NCBI GenBank assembly: GCA_937136455.1 | Contig: CAKZOO010000067.1 | Coordinates: 1-64,000, forward strand | Length of the DNA stretch: 64,000 nt | From: an uncultured Flavobacteriaceae bacterium | GTDB taxonomy: Bacteria > Bacteroidota > Bacteroidia > Flavobacteriales > Flavobacteriaceae | Direction: 5' to 3' | The notes under the pieces: generated by a model | Databases searched by the model: none | Told to the model about the DNA's origin: nothing | Seen by the model: only the letters and a program-made list of their open reading frames with translations | Translations under genes and position numbers: made by a program | In this document: positions 25,278 through 35,064 of the stretch, piece by piece | Layout: every line of letters starts with the position of its first letter | Numbering within the stretch: the stretch's first letter is position 1

Positions 25278-28200
25278 ATGTTAGAAAAATTAAAAATAGA
25301 TAAGTACACCACAAATACAGGGTATACTATTGATATAGAATTGTCCTACGAGCTTTTTGGAAAAGAATTAGGAACTGCTCCTGTGGTGATGGTGAATCAC
25401 GCTCTTACAGGGAATTCAAATGTAGCAGGAGCGACGGGATGGTGGAAAACGCTCATCGGAGAAGGAAAGTGTATTGATACTAATAAGTATACAATTATTT
25501 GCTTCAATATTCCAGGTAACGGTTACGATGGTTTTGTAATTGATAATTATAAAGATTTTGTGGCTCAAGATATCGCTAAGATATTTCTTTCAGCTTTAGA
25601 GCAGTTGAAAATAGATCAACTATTCGCTTTAATCGGAGGGTCTCTAGGTGGAGGTATTGCATGGGAAATGGCTGCTTTAAATCCAAATCTTACCCAGCAC
25701 TTAATACCGGTAGCTTCGGATTGGAAATCCACCGATTGGTTAATCGCCAATTGTCAAATTCAAGAACAATTCTTGCTCAACTCAAAACAGCCTGTTCACG
25801 ACGCTCGTATGCATGCGATGCTGTGTTATAGAACTCCTGAATCTTTTAAACAACGATTTGGTCGTAGCACTAATGAAGATCTTCAAGTTTTTAATGTAGA
25901 GAGTTGGCTTACGCATCACGGAGAAAAACTTCAAGAGCGTTTTCAGTTGAAGGCTTATAAATTGATGAATCAATTGCTCAGATCGATTGACATCACCAGA
26001 AATGGTACAGCAGCATTTGAAAGACTTCAAAATTCCAACACCAATATTCATATCATCGGTGTGGATTCTGATATGTTCTTTACTGCAGTTGAAAACAAAG
26101 AGACCTTTAAACAATTAGCACAAGCACATAGTAATGTAACCTACGGAGAGGTCAACTCCCTTCACGGTCACGATGCCTTTTTGATCGAATACGATCAGAT
26201 GGAACGCTTGTTGGATTCTGTCTTTAATAAAGATGCTCAATTAGATAAAATCACTGTTTTAAAGTTTGGAGGTCGATCACTTGCAAATGGAACTGGCCTA
26301 GAGCACGTTTTGTCCATTATCGATAAAAAAGCTCATTTGAAAATTCCGATTGCTGTGGTTTTATCAGCAAGAGGAGAAGCAACAGATGCCTTGATTGATT
26401 TATTGTCTAAAGCTTCGAGAGGTGTTTCTTTTTCACAGGACTTTGAAGCCTTCAAAAAAGAACAATCAAGTCCTGTTAAAGCTAGTTTACTCGAAGAAGA
26501 GTTTAAAGCTATTGAGAAATTACTTTCAGGGGTAGCACTTGTCGGTGATTATTCTTCAAAAACCAAAGATCAACTCTTGTCATACGGAGAATTAATTTCA
26601 GTTCGAGTGATTGTGGAGCTTTTGAACAACAGAGGAATTAAAGCTCGAGAAATAGATGCTAGAAAGCTGATTAAAACTAATGATATTCACGGTAATGCTC
26701 AAGTGATTGAACACATTTCAAAAGAAAATGTGATTAAAGCTTTTGAAGAATTGCCCAAAGGAGTGATTCCTGTATTTACTGGTTTTATCGCATCCAATGT
26801 CGATAATGAAACGACAACACTCGGTAGAAATGGATCCAACTATTCAGCGGCTTTACTCGCTAATTTCTTGAATGCTAAAGAACTTCAAAACTACACTCAT
26901 GTAGATGGAATCTTTACGGCAAATCCAGAACTCGTAGAAGATGCAGAACTTATCGAAAACCTCTCATATTCTGAGGCCAATGAGTTAGCAAATTTTGGAA
27001 CGAATATCTTACATGCGAAAACGATTATTCCGCTTATTGAAAAGAATATTCCACTTCGTATTCTCAATACCTTTAACGAGGATAACCAAGGGACACTTAT
27101 TAGTGCTAAGAGTTCTAAGCAAGGAATCAAATCACTTTCGGTGATTGAAGATGTAACACTGATCAATATCGAGGGTAGAGGTCTTCTCGGAAAAGCCGGA
27201 GTAGATGCGCGTATTTTTGGGGCCCTTGGAAATAAAAACATCTCTGTAAGTATTATCTCTCAAGGTTCCTCAGAAAGAGGAATTGGACTTGTGGTAAATG
27301 CCGATGATGCGACTCAGGCAATAATCGCCTTAGAGCGTGAATTTGAACAAGATTTCTATTCTCAAGATGTCAATACCATCAGTGGAGTTGATAATGTATC
27401 GGTGGTTTCGATTGTCGGTCAAGACCTCAGCGGTTTTCACAAACCTTATTCTGCGATTATCAACAACGGAGTAGTTCCTTTATTGTTTAACAATACGGTT
27501 ACTGGTAAGAACGTGAGTTTGGTACTTAAGAAGTCCGATTTACACAAGGCACTTAATGTAATTCACGGTGAAATTTTTGGTCAATCTAAGAAAGTAAACC
27601 TCGCCATTTTTGGTGTAGGTAATGTAGGAGGGACACTAGTGGATCAAATCATCCAAGCTGCGGATACCATCGAACAAAAGAAAGGGATCAAACTCAATAT
27701 TTTTGCTTTGGCCAATTCTAAACAGTTGTTGTTAAATCACAAAGGAATCGATAAAAATTGGAGAGCGCAACTCACTAAGGCTTCTACTTTCAATGATTTA
27801 GCTGAACTGTACACATTTGCAGATCAAAACCATTTAGAGAATCTCATCTTAGTTGATAATACTGCTAATAGTGCTTTTGTAGATCACTATCAAGATATTG
27901 TAGCTCATGGATTTGATTTGGTATCGTCGAATAAGATTGCCAATACTAAATCGATTTCATTCTACAACGAACTTCGAGAAGTCTTGGCTTCAAATCAAAA
28001 GCAATACTTGTATGAGACCAATGTTGGAGCTGGCTTGCCACTGATTAACACCATTGCATTATTGCATCTTTCAGGAGAAAATATCACTCGTATTAAGGGA
28101 GTGTTCTCAGGTTCACTTTCCTATATATTTAACACCTTTTGTGATAAGGACGTTGCCTTCTCAACTCAGGTAAAAGAAGCCTTAGAAAAAGGGTTTACCG

Positions 28201-28664
28201 AACCCGACCCTAGGGAAGATCTCATGGGGAATGATGTCGGTAGAAAACTCCTTATCTTAGCTAGAGAATTGGATTTAGAGAATGAGCTTTCAGAAGTGGT
28301 AATTCAGAATTTGATTCCAGATCATTTAGCTTCCTTGCCAAAAGACGAATTCTTAAACAGAATTGAGGAATTGGATGAAACTTTTGCGGCTTTAAAAGCA
28401 AATCAAAAAGAAGATCATGTATTGAGATATGTTGGAGATCTCTCGGGAGATCTACAGCAATCCAAAGGAAATTTAGAGGTGAAGTTAGTTTCAGTTCCAA
28501 AACAGAGTCCTTTAGGTCAGATGAAAGGTTCTGATTCGCTCATTGAGATTTACACAGAGTCCTATGGAGAAAACCCTATTGTGATTCAAGGAGCAGGTGC
28601 AGGAGCAGCTGTGACTGCAAGAGGGGTGTTTGGAGATATATTACGCATCGTAGAAAAAGCATAG
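25278..28664 (+). CDS. homoserine O-acyltransferase (MetX-like) - aspartokinase - homoserine dehydrogenase fusion
   Basis: One 1128-residue chain. Residues 1-320 are a MetX-type alpha/beta hydrolase: HALTGN, nucleophile Ser122 in GGSLGGG, probable acid Asp265 (GVDSDMFF), His298 (LHGHDAFL). From 325 comes an aspartokinase starting KITVLKFGGRSLANG (KFGGTS is commoner) with TTLGRNGSNYSA. Two ACT repeats follow at about 625-770 (SVSIISQGSSERGIGLVV), and then a homoserine dehydrogenase from about 780: LAIFGVGNVGGTLV and the C-terminal VFSGSLSYIFNTF. The three parts cover aspartate to aspartyl phosphate, aspartate semialdehyde to homoserine, and homoserine to O-acylhomoserine; the semialdehyde dehydrogenase step is missing. 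No internal stop or frameshift is seen. Confidence 0.92.
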   Translation: MLEKLKIDKYTTNTGYTIDIELSYELFGKELGTAPVVMVNHALTGNSNVAGATGWWKTLIGEGKCIDTNKYTIICFNIPGNGYDGFVIDNYKDFVAQDIAKIFLSALEQLKIDQLFALIGGSLGGGIAWEMAALNPNLTQHLIPVASDWKSTDWLIANCQIQEQFLLNSKQPVHDARMHAMLCYRTPESFKQRFGRSTNEDLQVFNVESWLTHHGEKLQERFQLKAYKLMNQLLRSIDITRNGTAAFERLQNSNTNIHIIGVDSDMFFTAVENKETFKQLAQAHSNVTYGEVNSLHGHDAFLIEYDQMERLLDSVFNKDAQLDKITVLKFGGRSLANGTGLEHVLSIIDKKAHLKIPIAVVLSARGEATDALIDLLSKASRGVSFSQDFEAFKKEQSSPVKASLLEEEFKAIEKLLSGVALVGDYSSKTKDQLLSYGELISVRVIVELLNNRGIKAREIDARKLIKTNDIHGNAQVIEHISKENVIKAFEELPKGVIPVFTGFIASNVDNETTTLGRNGSNYSAALLANFLNAKELQNYTHVDGIFTANPELVEDAELIENLSYSEANELANFGTNILHAKTIIPLIEKNIPLRILNTFNEDNQGTLISAKSSKQGIKSLSVIEDVTLINIEGRGLLGKAGVDARIFGALGNKNISVSIISQGSSERGIGLVVNADDATQAIIALEREFEQDFYSQDVNTISGVDNVSVVSIVGQDLSGFHKPYSAIINNGVVPLLFNNTVTGKNVSLVLKKSDLHKALNVIHGEIFGQSKKVNLAIFGVGNVGGTLVDQIIQAADTIEQKKGIKLNIFALANSKQLLLNHKGIDKNWRAQLTKASTFNDLAELYTFADQNHLENLILVDNTANSAFVDHYQDIVAHGFDLVSSNKIANTKSISFYNELREVLASNQKQYLYETNVGAGLPLINTIALLHLSGENITRIKGVFSGSLSYIFNTFCDKDVAFSTQVKEALEKGFTEPDPREDLMGNDVGRKLLILARELDLENELSEVVIQNLIPDHLASLPKDEFLNRIEELDETFAALKANQKEDHVLRYVGDLSGDLQQSKGNLEVKLVSVPKQSPLGQMKGSDSLIEIYTESYGENPIVIQGAGAGAAVTARGVFGDILRIVEKA

Positions 28665-28666
28665 TT

Positions 28667-29848
28667 ATGACTAAGAAAAAGTTTGAAACAAACGCTATTA
28701 GAACTCAAAACGAACGCAGTTCGTTCTTAGAGCATTCCACACCTTTATACTTGACTTCTAGTTTTGTATTTGAGGATGCTGAAGATATGAGAGCTTCTTT
28801 TGCAGAGGAGAAAGAACGCAATATCTATTCCAGATATTCCAATCCCAACTCTTCTGAGTTTATTGAAAAGGTATGTCAAATGGAAGGAGCTGAGGCAGGA
28901 TTTGCCTTCGCATCTGGAATGGCGGCTGTCTATTCAACATTTGCTGCACTGCTTAACAGTGGTGATCATATTGTTTCTTCAGCAAGTGTATTTGGATCGA
29001 CATTAAGTTTGTATAACAATTTCTTTCCCAAGTGGAATATTGAAACCTCACTTTTTAAAGTGACGGATTCAATTGAAACAATTGAGAGGTTGATTAAGCC
29101 AAATTCAAAGATTCTATACGTGGAATCTCCAACCAATCCTGGAGTCGATGTTTTAGATTTAGAAGCCCTTGGAAAACTGGCCAAGAAACACAATATCTTA
29201 TTAATCGTCGATAACTGTTTTGCCTCTCCATATTTACAACAACCTATTGCTTTTGGTGCTGATTTAGTGATTCATTCAGCAACCAAGCTTATGGATGGTC
29301 AGGGTAGAGTTCTTGGAGGAATTACTGTTGGTTCTGCTGAGTTAATCGATAAAGTTTACCGTTTTGCCAGAATCACTGGACCTGCACTTTCTCCATTTAA
29401 TGCTTGGGTACTTTCTAAGAGTTTAGAAACCTTAGCGGTTCGTGTAGATCGTCATTGTGAAAATGCTTTGGCACTCGCCAAGCACTTAGAAGCACATCCC
29501 GAAGTTGAGATGGTGAAATATCCATTTTTGAAATCGCATCCCATGTATGAGGTAGCCAAAAAGCAAATGAAGGCAGGAGGAGCTGTTGTGGCTTTTGAAG
29601 TCAAAGGTGGTTTAGAATCAGGGAAACGATTCTTTAATGCTATTCAAATGTTATCGCTCTCTGCTAATTTAGGAGATTCAAGAAGTATTGTAACCCATCC
29701 TGCATCGACGACGCATTCCAAATTAACTCCTGAGCAGCTTCAAGAAGCAGGTATCAGTGAAGGAATGATTCGCATCTCTGTAGGATTAGAACATATCGAT
29801 GATATCATTGCTGATATCGATCAAGCTTTAGAAAAAGCAAACGCTTAA
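28667..29848 (+). CDS. metZ: O-acylhomoserine sulfhydrylase / trans-sulfuration PLP enzyme
   Basis: A 393-residue Cys/Met-metabolism PLP enzyme. FAFASGMAAVYSTFAALLNSGDHIVSS and VYVESPTNPGVDVLDL-type stretches are diagnostic; the PLP lysine is in VIHSATKLMDGQGRVLGG. The sequence resembles O-succinyl/O-acetylhomoserine sulfhydrylases (MetZ/MetY), which make homocysteine directly from the product of the upstream MetX domain. Cystathionine gamma-synthase is the main alternative. It starts two bases after the fusion gene, and the MetH gene follows. Confidence 0.85.
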   Translation: MTKKKFETNAIRTQNERSSFLEHSTPLYLTSSFVFEDAEDMRASFAEEKERNIYSRYSNPNSSEFIEKVCQMEGAEAGFAFASGMAAVYSTFAALLNSGDHIVSSASVFGSTLSLYNNFFPKWNIETSLFKVTDSIETIERLIKPNSKILYVESPTNPGVDVLDLEALGKLAKKHNILLIVDNCFASPYLQQPIAFGADLVIHSATKLMDGQGRVLGGITVGSAELIDKVYRFARITGPALSPFNAWVLSKSLETLAVRVDRHCENALALAKHLEAHPEVEMVKYPFLKSHPMYEVAKKQMKAGGAVVAFEVKGGLESGKRFFNAIQMLSLSANLGDSRSIVTHPASTTHSKLTPEQLQEAGISEGMIRISVGLEHIDDIIADIDQALEKANA

Positions 29849-29860
29849 ATACAAAATCTA

Positions 29861-32800
29861 TTGGCAACAAAAAAAGACATAGTAGCTCAATTAGAAAAAC
29901 GCATTTTAGTACTCGATGGAGCCATGGGAACCATGATTCAAGAGTACAAATTTACGGAAGAGGATTATCGTGGTAAGCGATTCGCAGATTGGCCTTCTCC
30001 ACTTCAGGGGAATAATGATTTATTAACCCTAACCCAGCCAGAGGCGATTAAGACCATTCATCGCAAATACGCTGAGGCGGGTGCAGATATCATAGAAACC
30101 AATACCTTCTCTTGTACGACCATTGCTATGGAAGATTACCAGATGCAAGAATTGGTCTATGAGTTAAATTTTGAGGCTGTTAAACTCGCCAAAGAAGTCT
30201 GTGATGAGTTTACGAAAAAAGACCCTTCAAAACCTCGCTTTGTAGCAGGGAGTGTCGGGCCTACCAACAAGACAGCAAGTTTGTCGCCTGATGTCAATAA
30301 TCCTGGTTTTAGAGCCATTTCATTTGAAGAGTTAAGAACAGCCTATAAGCAACAGGTCGACGCTCTGGTAGACGCAGGTGTTGATATCATATTAGTCGAG
30401 ACCATCTTTGATACCTTAAATGCAAAGGCGGCATTATTTGCTATCGAAGCGGTTAATAAGGAACGCTCGATCGATTTGCCGATTATGATCAGTGGTACCA
30501 TTACAGATGCTTCTGGTAGAACTCTTTCTGGACAAACGGCTGAAGCCTTTTTAATTTCGATGGCACATGCTAATTTGTTATCCATTGGTTTTAACTGTGC
30601 CTTAGGTGCTGATGCCTTGACTCCACATCTAGAAGTTTTGGCACAGAAAGCTCCTTTTGCAGTATCGGCTCACCCAAATGCTGGTTTGCCAAATGCTTTT
30701 GGAGAATACGATGAGACAGCCAAACAGATGGCTGCTCAAATAAAGAATTATATCGAAAAAGGTCTGGTCAATATTGTTGGAGGTTGCTGTGGAACAAGGC
30801 CAGAACACATAGCAGCTATTGCTCAGGAAGCTTCAAAGGGAAAGCCAAGAGTATTTGGTCAGTCTAAGGATCATCAAATGAAACTCTCTGGCTTAGAACC
30901 TCTAGTAATTACTCCAGAAAGTAATTTTATCAATGTTGGAGAACGTACCAATGTGGCAGGTTCTCGAAAATTCCTTCGACTCATCAAGGATCGCTTGTTT
31001 GATGAGGCTCTTGACATTGCAAGAGATCAAGTAGATAATGGTGCTCAGATTATCGACATCAATATGGACGATGGTCTAATCGACGGTAAGGAGGCTATGG
31101 TAGAATTCTTAAATCTTATTGTTTCTGAACCTGATATTTCAAAGGTTCCCATTATGATAGATTCTTCTAAATGGGAGATTATTGAAGCGGGTCTTCAGGT
31201 CGTTCAAGGAAAATGTGTAGTAAATTCCATTTCACTTAAAGAAGGAGAAGAGAATTTTATCCAACAAGCTACATCCATTAAACAATATGGCGCAGCTGTT
31301 ATTGTGATGGCTTTTGATGAGGTAGGACAAGCTGATAATTACGATCGCAGAATTGAAATAGCCAAAAGATCTTATGATATTTTGGTAGATCAAGTGAATT
31401 TCCCAGCAGAGGATATCATTTTTGATCTCAATATATTTCCAGTTGCTACGGGGATGGATGAACACCGAAAAAATGCGATAGATTTTATCGAAGCGACGCG
31501 ATGGGTACGAGAAAACTTACCGCATTGTAGTGTGTCTGGAGGTGTGAGTAATGTGTCCTTTAGTTTTAGAGGAAACAATCCAGTTCGTGAAGCCATGCAT
31601 TCGGTGTTCTTATATCACGCGATTAAAGCGGGAATGAATATGGGAATTGTCAATCCTGCTTTATTAGAAGTATACGATGACATTCCAAAAGACCTTTTAG
31701 AGCAGGTTGAAGATGTTATCTTAGATCGAAGAGATGATGCAACTGAACGTTTATTAGACTTTGCTGAAACGGTAGTGGGGACTGCAAAAGAATCTAAAAT
31801 AGATCTCTCTTGGAGAGAAGAGCCGCTCCAAAACAGAATCACTAGAGCACTCGTAAAGGGAATCGACTCCTACATTATTGAAGATGTAGAAGAAGCTAGA
31901 TTAGCCAGTAAGAAAACGATCGAAGTCATCGAAGGCAATTTGATGATTGGAATGAATGTAGTTGGAGATCTCTTTGGTGATGGTAAGATGTTCTTGCCAC
32001 AAGTGGTCAAGTCGGCTCGTGTAATGAAAAAGGCGGTAGCCTATTTGTTGCCCTTTATCGAAATTGAGAACAATCAATCAGGTGAGAAGACCAAGGCAGC
32101 TGGTAAGATATTAATGGCGACTGTCAAGGGTGATGTACACGATATCGGTAAGAATATCGTATCGGTCGTTTTAGCTTGTAACAATTATGAAATAGTGGAT
32201 CTCGGAGTGATGGTTCCGCCTGAAAAGATTATTGCCAAGGCCAAGGAAGAACAAGTGGATGTTATTGGACTCAGTGGACTGATTACTCCATCCCTAGATG
32301 AAATGGTGTTCTTAGCTAAAGAAATGAAACGCGAAGGATTTCAAATACCATTACTCATTGGGGGAGCAACGACTTCTAAGGCACATACTGCTGTGAAGAT
32401 TGCACCAGAATACCCATATGGAGTAGTTCATGTCAATGATGCTTCTAGAGCGGTAACGGTGGTTGGAGACTTGCTTCAAGAGGAAACAAGTGATCGTTAC
32501 AAACAGGAAATCCAAAACGAGTACCAGGAGTTTGCCCAGAAGTTCTTGGCTAGAACCAAAAAGAAAACCTATGTGTCCCTTGTCGATGCAAGAGCCGATA
32601 AAGTAGCTCTGAATTGGGATCAATTTCAAGCAGTAGAACCAAAGGAGAAAGGGATTAAGGTTTTAGACTTAAACCTCAATGATCTTAAGGAGTTTATCGA
32701 TTGGACTCCCTTTTTTAGATCCTGGGATTTACACGGAAAATATCCTGCTATTTTAACCGATGAGGTTGTTGGAGAACAAGCGGCGAGCTTGTACAAAGAC

Positions 32801-33523
32801 GCTCTTGGTACTTTAGAGGAACTCATCGTTCAAAAGCAACTACAAGCCAAAGCTGTTTTTGGAATTTTTGAGGCTAATAGTAATGATAGTGATGATATCG
32901 AACTTGCCAATGGCAAAGTATTTAGAACCCTTCGCCAACAGCTCAAGAAGCGAGATGGAGCTTCTTACAGGGCGCTTAGCGACTATATAGCACCTAAATC
33001 ATCAAATGTGACTGATTATATAGGAACTTTCTGTGTGTCGGTATTTGGAGCAGATGAACTAGCAAAACAGCACCAGCAAAATCACGATGACTACAACTCC
33101 ATCATGGTTAAAGCGATCGCTGACCGTTTTGCCGAAGCAGCTGCTGAATACCTCCACAAAGAGGTTCGAACCAATTATTGGGGGTATGCTAAGGATGAGG
33201 ATTTAACTAATGATCAGCTCATCGGTGAACAGTATAAGGGAATTAGGCCTGCCCCAGGCTATCCAGCTTGTCCAGATCACTTAGAAAAAGAAACGATTTG
33301 GGAATTATTAGATGTCGAAAATGTAATTGGGGTAACGCTTACTGAAAGTCTGGCCATGTGGCCTGCAGCATCCGTATCCGGATACTATTTTGCACATCCC
33401 GAGGCCAAGTATTTTGGAGTTGGAAAAATAACTAAAGAACAATTAGAGGAGTACGCCCAAAGAAAGGGAATAGCGATTGAAAAGGCAGAAAAGTGGCTCG
33501 CTCCAAATTTAGCAAACGAATAA
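29861..33523 (+). CDS. metH: cobalamin-dependent methionine synthase, full length
   Basis: 1220 residues with all four modules in the E. coli order. The homocysteine domain has Zn ligands Cys ~246 (GFNCALGA) and Cys ~308-309 ([10 protein letters not shown]). The methyltetrahydrofolate domain is at about 350-620 ([16 protein letters not shown]). The B12 domain has [10 protein letters not shown] with cobalt ligand His760. The SAM-dependent reactivation domain is at about 900-1220 ([13 protein letters not shown]). It methylates homocysteine to methionine. The start codon appears to be TTG, because [23 protein letters not shown] matches the family and no in-frame ATG fits. It lies 12 bases after metZ. 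Confidence 0.96.
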   Translation: MATKKDIVAQLEKRILVLDGAMGTMIQEYKFTEEDYRGKRFADWPSPLQGNNDLLTLTQPEAIKTIHRKYAEAGADIIETNTFSCTTIAMEDYQMQELVYELNFEAVKLAKEVCDEFTKKDPSKPRFVAGSVGPTNKTASLSPDVNNPGFRAISFEELRTAYKQQVDALVDAGVDIILVETIFDTLNAKAALFAIEAVNKERSIDLPIMISGTITDASGRTLSGQTAEAFLISMAHANLLSIGFNCALGADALTPHLEVLAQKAPFAVSAHPNAGLPNAFGEYDETAKQMAAQIKNYIEKGLVNIVGGCCGTRPEHIAAIAQEASKGKPRVFGQSKDHQMKLSGLEPLVITPESNFINVGERTNVAGSRKFLRLIKDRLFDEALDIARDQVDNGAQIIDINMDDGLIDGKEAMVEFLNLIVSEPDISKVPIMIDSSKWEIIEAGLQVVQGKCVVNSISLKEGEENFIQQATSIKQYGAAVIVMAFDEVGQADNYDRRIEIAKRSYDILVDQVNFPAEDIIFDLNIFPVATGMDEHRKNAIDFIEATRWVRENLPHCSVSGGVSNVSFSFRGNNPVREAMHSVFLYHAIKAGMNMGIVNPALLEVYDDIPKDLLEQVEDVILDRRDDATERLLDFAETVVGTAKESKIDLSWREEPLQNRITRALVKGIDSYIIEDVEEARLASKKTIEVIEGNLMIGMNVVGDLFGDGKMFLPQVVKSARVMKKAVAYLLPFIEIENNQSGEKTKAAGKILMATVKGDVHDIGKNIVSVVLACNNYEIVDLGVMVPPEKIIAKAKEEQVDVIGLSGLITPSLDEMVFLAKEMKREGFQIPLLIGGATTSKAHTAVKIAPEYPYGVVHVNDASRAVTVVGDLLQEETSDRYKQEIQNEYQEFAQKFLARTKKKTYVSLVDARADKVALNWDQFQAVEPKEKGIKVLDLNLNDLKEFIDWTPFFRSWDLHGKYPAILTDEVVGEQAASLYKDALGTLEELIVQKQLQAKAVFGIFEANSNDSDDIELANGKVFRTLRQQLKKRDGASYRALSDYIAPKSSNVTDYIGTFCVSVFGADELAKQHQQNHDDYNSIMVKAIADRFAEAAAEYLHKEVRTNYWGYAKDEDLTNDQLIGEQYKGIRPAPGYPACPDHLEKETIWELLDVENVIGVTLTESLAMWPAASVSGYYFAHPEAKYFGVGKITKEQLEEYAQRKGIAIEKAEKWLAPNLANE

Positions 33524-33527
33524 GATT

Positions 33528-34478
33528 ATGAAAATTACCGATCATATCAATCAGGCAAAAGACACCTTGTTTTCTTTTGAAATCGTCCCTCCAGTGAAAG
33601 GGAAGGGAATACAGGAATTGTTCAACAATATCGATCCGCTAATGGAATTTAAGCCTCCCTTTATCGATGTGACTACCTCGAGAGAACAGGCCATTTACAT
33701 TCAAAAAGAGGGTGGATTGGAAAAACAGATCACCAGAACCAGACCAGGAACGGTGGGAATCTGTGCTTCGATTATGAATAAATACAAGATCGATGCGGTT
33801 CCTCATGTGATCTGTGGAGGTTTTACCAAAGAAGAAACCGAGTATATGCTGGTTGATTGTCAGTATTTGGGAATTGAAAATGTGATGGCACTAAGAGGAG
33901 ATGCTCGTAGAGAAGAGGCATTTTTCACTCCGACAAAGGGAGGGCATACCTATGCATCAGAGCTCGTTACTCAAATAAAGAATTTAAACAAAGGAAAGTT
34001 TCTGTACGAATCAACAGAGGATGGAGTCTTTTCTGATTTCTGTGTAGGAGTAGCTGGATATCCAGAAAAACATATGGAGGCTCCTTCGCTAAAGACCGAC
34101 TTACAAAGATTACAACACAAGGTAGAACAGGGAGCTGATTATGTCGTAACACAGATGTTTTTTGACAATCAAAAGTATTTTGAGTTTGTAGAGGCTGCAA
34201 GAGCTATGGGAATCACTATTCCAATCATACCAGGAATTAAACCGATTGCAGTAAAGCGTCATTTAAATATCTTACCACAGGTATTTAAAATAGACCTTCC
34301 ACAAGATTTAGTCGAAGCAGTGGAAGCTGCTAAGGATAATAAAGCTGTTAGAGAGGTAGGAACCGAGTGGGCAATTCAACAATCCAAAGAGCTCAAAGAG
34401 GCTGGAGTACCAGTTCTTCACTACTATTCTATGGGTAAATCAGACAATATTTACAATATTGCAAAAGCCTTGTTTTAG
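33528..34478 (+). CDS. metF: methylenetetrahydrofolate reductase
   Basis: A 316-residue FAD-dependent TIM-barrel enzyme that makes 5-methyltetrahydrofolate, the methyl donor for MetH encoded four bases upstream. SFEIVPPVKGKG carries the catalytic Glu near the N-terminus; VMALRGDARR, YVVTQMFFDNQKYFEFVEAAR and IPIIPGIKPI are family segments. It is the last gene of the SAM-controlled operon; I find no strong terminator after it. Confidence 0.96.
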   Translation: MKITDHINQAKDTLFSFEIVPPVKGKGIQELFNNIDPLMEFKPPFIDVTTSREQAIYIQKEGGLEKQITRTRPGTVGICASIMNKYKIDAVPHVICGGFTKEETEYMLVDCQYLGIENVMALRGDARREEAFFTPTKGGHTYASELVTQIKNLNKGKFLYESTEDGVFSDFCVGVAGYPEKHMEAPSLKTDLQRLQHKVEQGADYVVTQMFFDNQKYFEFVEAARAMGITIPIIPGIKPIAVKRHLNILPQVFKIDLPQDLVEAVEAAKDNKAVREVGTEWAIQQSKELKEAGVPVLHYYSMGKSDNIYNIAKALF

Positions 34479-34693
34479 TCAGGTTTAGTTCTTTTTGTCT
34501 TTATAAAACAAAAGAAAAAATAAAAAGATAAAAATGCTGTGAAGATTATACTGCTAAGATCCAGTATGAGATTTACATTGTCTTTAGGAAATCCGTGTTT
34601 TATAATTTCACTCAACTCAATGCCTAATATTAGCCCACCACAACAGAATAGGAATAAATAAATAATTGGATATTTTGATATTGTATTTTTCAT
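34475..34693 (-). CDS. small two-helix membrane protein, hypothetical
   Basis: Seventy-two codons from MKNTISKYPIIYLFLF; a longer start adds six residues. Two hydrophobic segments are visible (about 8-26 and 46-66) joined by a polar hairpin, and the tail is basic (KTKRTKPD). The frame occupies otherwise empty DNA and its last four bases overlap the metF stop region. I do not recognise a family. It is either a real small inner-membrane protein or a chance frame in AT-rich DNA, since T-rich DNA favours hydrophobic codons. Confidence 0.4.
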   Translation of the reverse strand: MKNTISKYPIIYLFLFCCGGLILGIELSEIIKHGFPKDNVNLILDLSSIIFTAFLSFYFFFCFIKTKRTKPD

Positions 34694-34886
34694 ATTACTG
34701 TCACATTTCATTTTTTAATTGCTGTATTGTGTAAAAATATGGAACCGATGATATTTTCAACTAGGGATTCGTTAAACGACATCTTATATCAAATTAGTAA
34801 GAATTAAATTCATCCCTCTTAAATATAATTATATAGAGATAAATTGTGATGAATTATGCTAATTACGTAAAAATCATATGATTTCA
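34694..34886. other. AT-rich intergenic stretch without recognisable gene
   Basis: About 190 bases between the small membrane reading frame and the pheA operon promoter. I find no reading frame with gene-like character, no strong hairpin and no exact TAnnTTTG box here. Confidence 0.5.
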
Positions 34887-34917
34887 TTTGCTCAAATAAA
34901 TTTTAATACTAAATTAG
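34887..34917 (+). promoter_or_regulatory. putative promoter of the pheA operon (TTTG, 19 nt, TAAATTAG)
   Basis: A -33 TTTG at 34887-34890 is followed after 19 bases by TAAATTAG, one mismatch from TAnnTTTG. Transcription would start near 34923, a few bases before the leader-peptide RBS (AAAGGAAAT) and its ATG at 34936. Confidence 0.55.
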
Positions 34918-34935
34918 CAGCTCAATAAAGGAAAT

Positions 34936-34992
34936 ATGAACACTCAATTTTATACTAACGCTTATTTTTACTTCTATTTTAATAGGGGCTAG
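34936..34992 (+). CDS. pheL: Phe/Tyr-rich leader peptide of the pheA operon
   Basis: An 18-codon frame encodes MNTQFYTNAYFYFYFNRG and then TAG. It has four Phe and four Tyr codons, six of them in an unbroken YFYFYF run at 34963-34980, so ribosomes would stall there when charged Phe- or Tyr-tRNA is scarce. AAAGGA lies five to ten bases before the ATG. The frame sits between a promoter and a terminator, in front of genes for phenylalanine and tyrosine synthesis. It is a regulatory peptide, not expected to work as a protein. Confidence 0.88.
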   Translation: MNTQFYTNAYFYFYFNRG

Positions 34993-35060
34993 GGGCTTTA
35001 TATAGTATTTGAGAAATCAACATAAAATTATAGAAGTCCCGCAAGAGCGGGATTTTTTTT
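34992..35060 (+). terminator. transcription attenuator with alternative antiterminator, pheA leader
   Basis: Terminator: TCCCGC (35037-35042), loop AAGA, GCGGGA (35047-35052), eight T or more, ending four bases before the pheA ATG. Antiterminator: GGGGCTTTATA (34992-35002) pairs with TATAGAAGTCCC (35029-35040) through eleven pairs with one bulged G, and it uses up the 5' arm of the terminator stem. The antiterminator 5' strand begins on the last base of the leader stop codon. A ribosome that finishes the peptide masks it, allowing termination; one stalled in YFYFYF leaves it free. Confidence 0.88.
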
Positions 35061-35064
35061 TAAA

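Noticed and set aside
32351-32629. Antisense reading frame of about 90 codons inside metH
   Set aside because: It lies opposite a conserved essential domain (B12 module) and has atypical composition; judged a shadow frame.
34489-34518. T-rich/A-rich imperfect hairpin after metF as a terminator
   Set aside because: No G-C core, one unpaired base in the stem, and it coincides with the coding end of the small reverse-strand reading frame.
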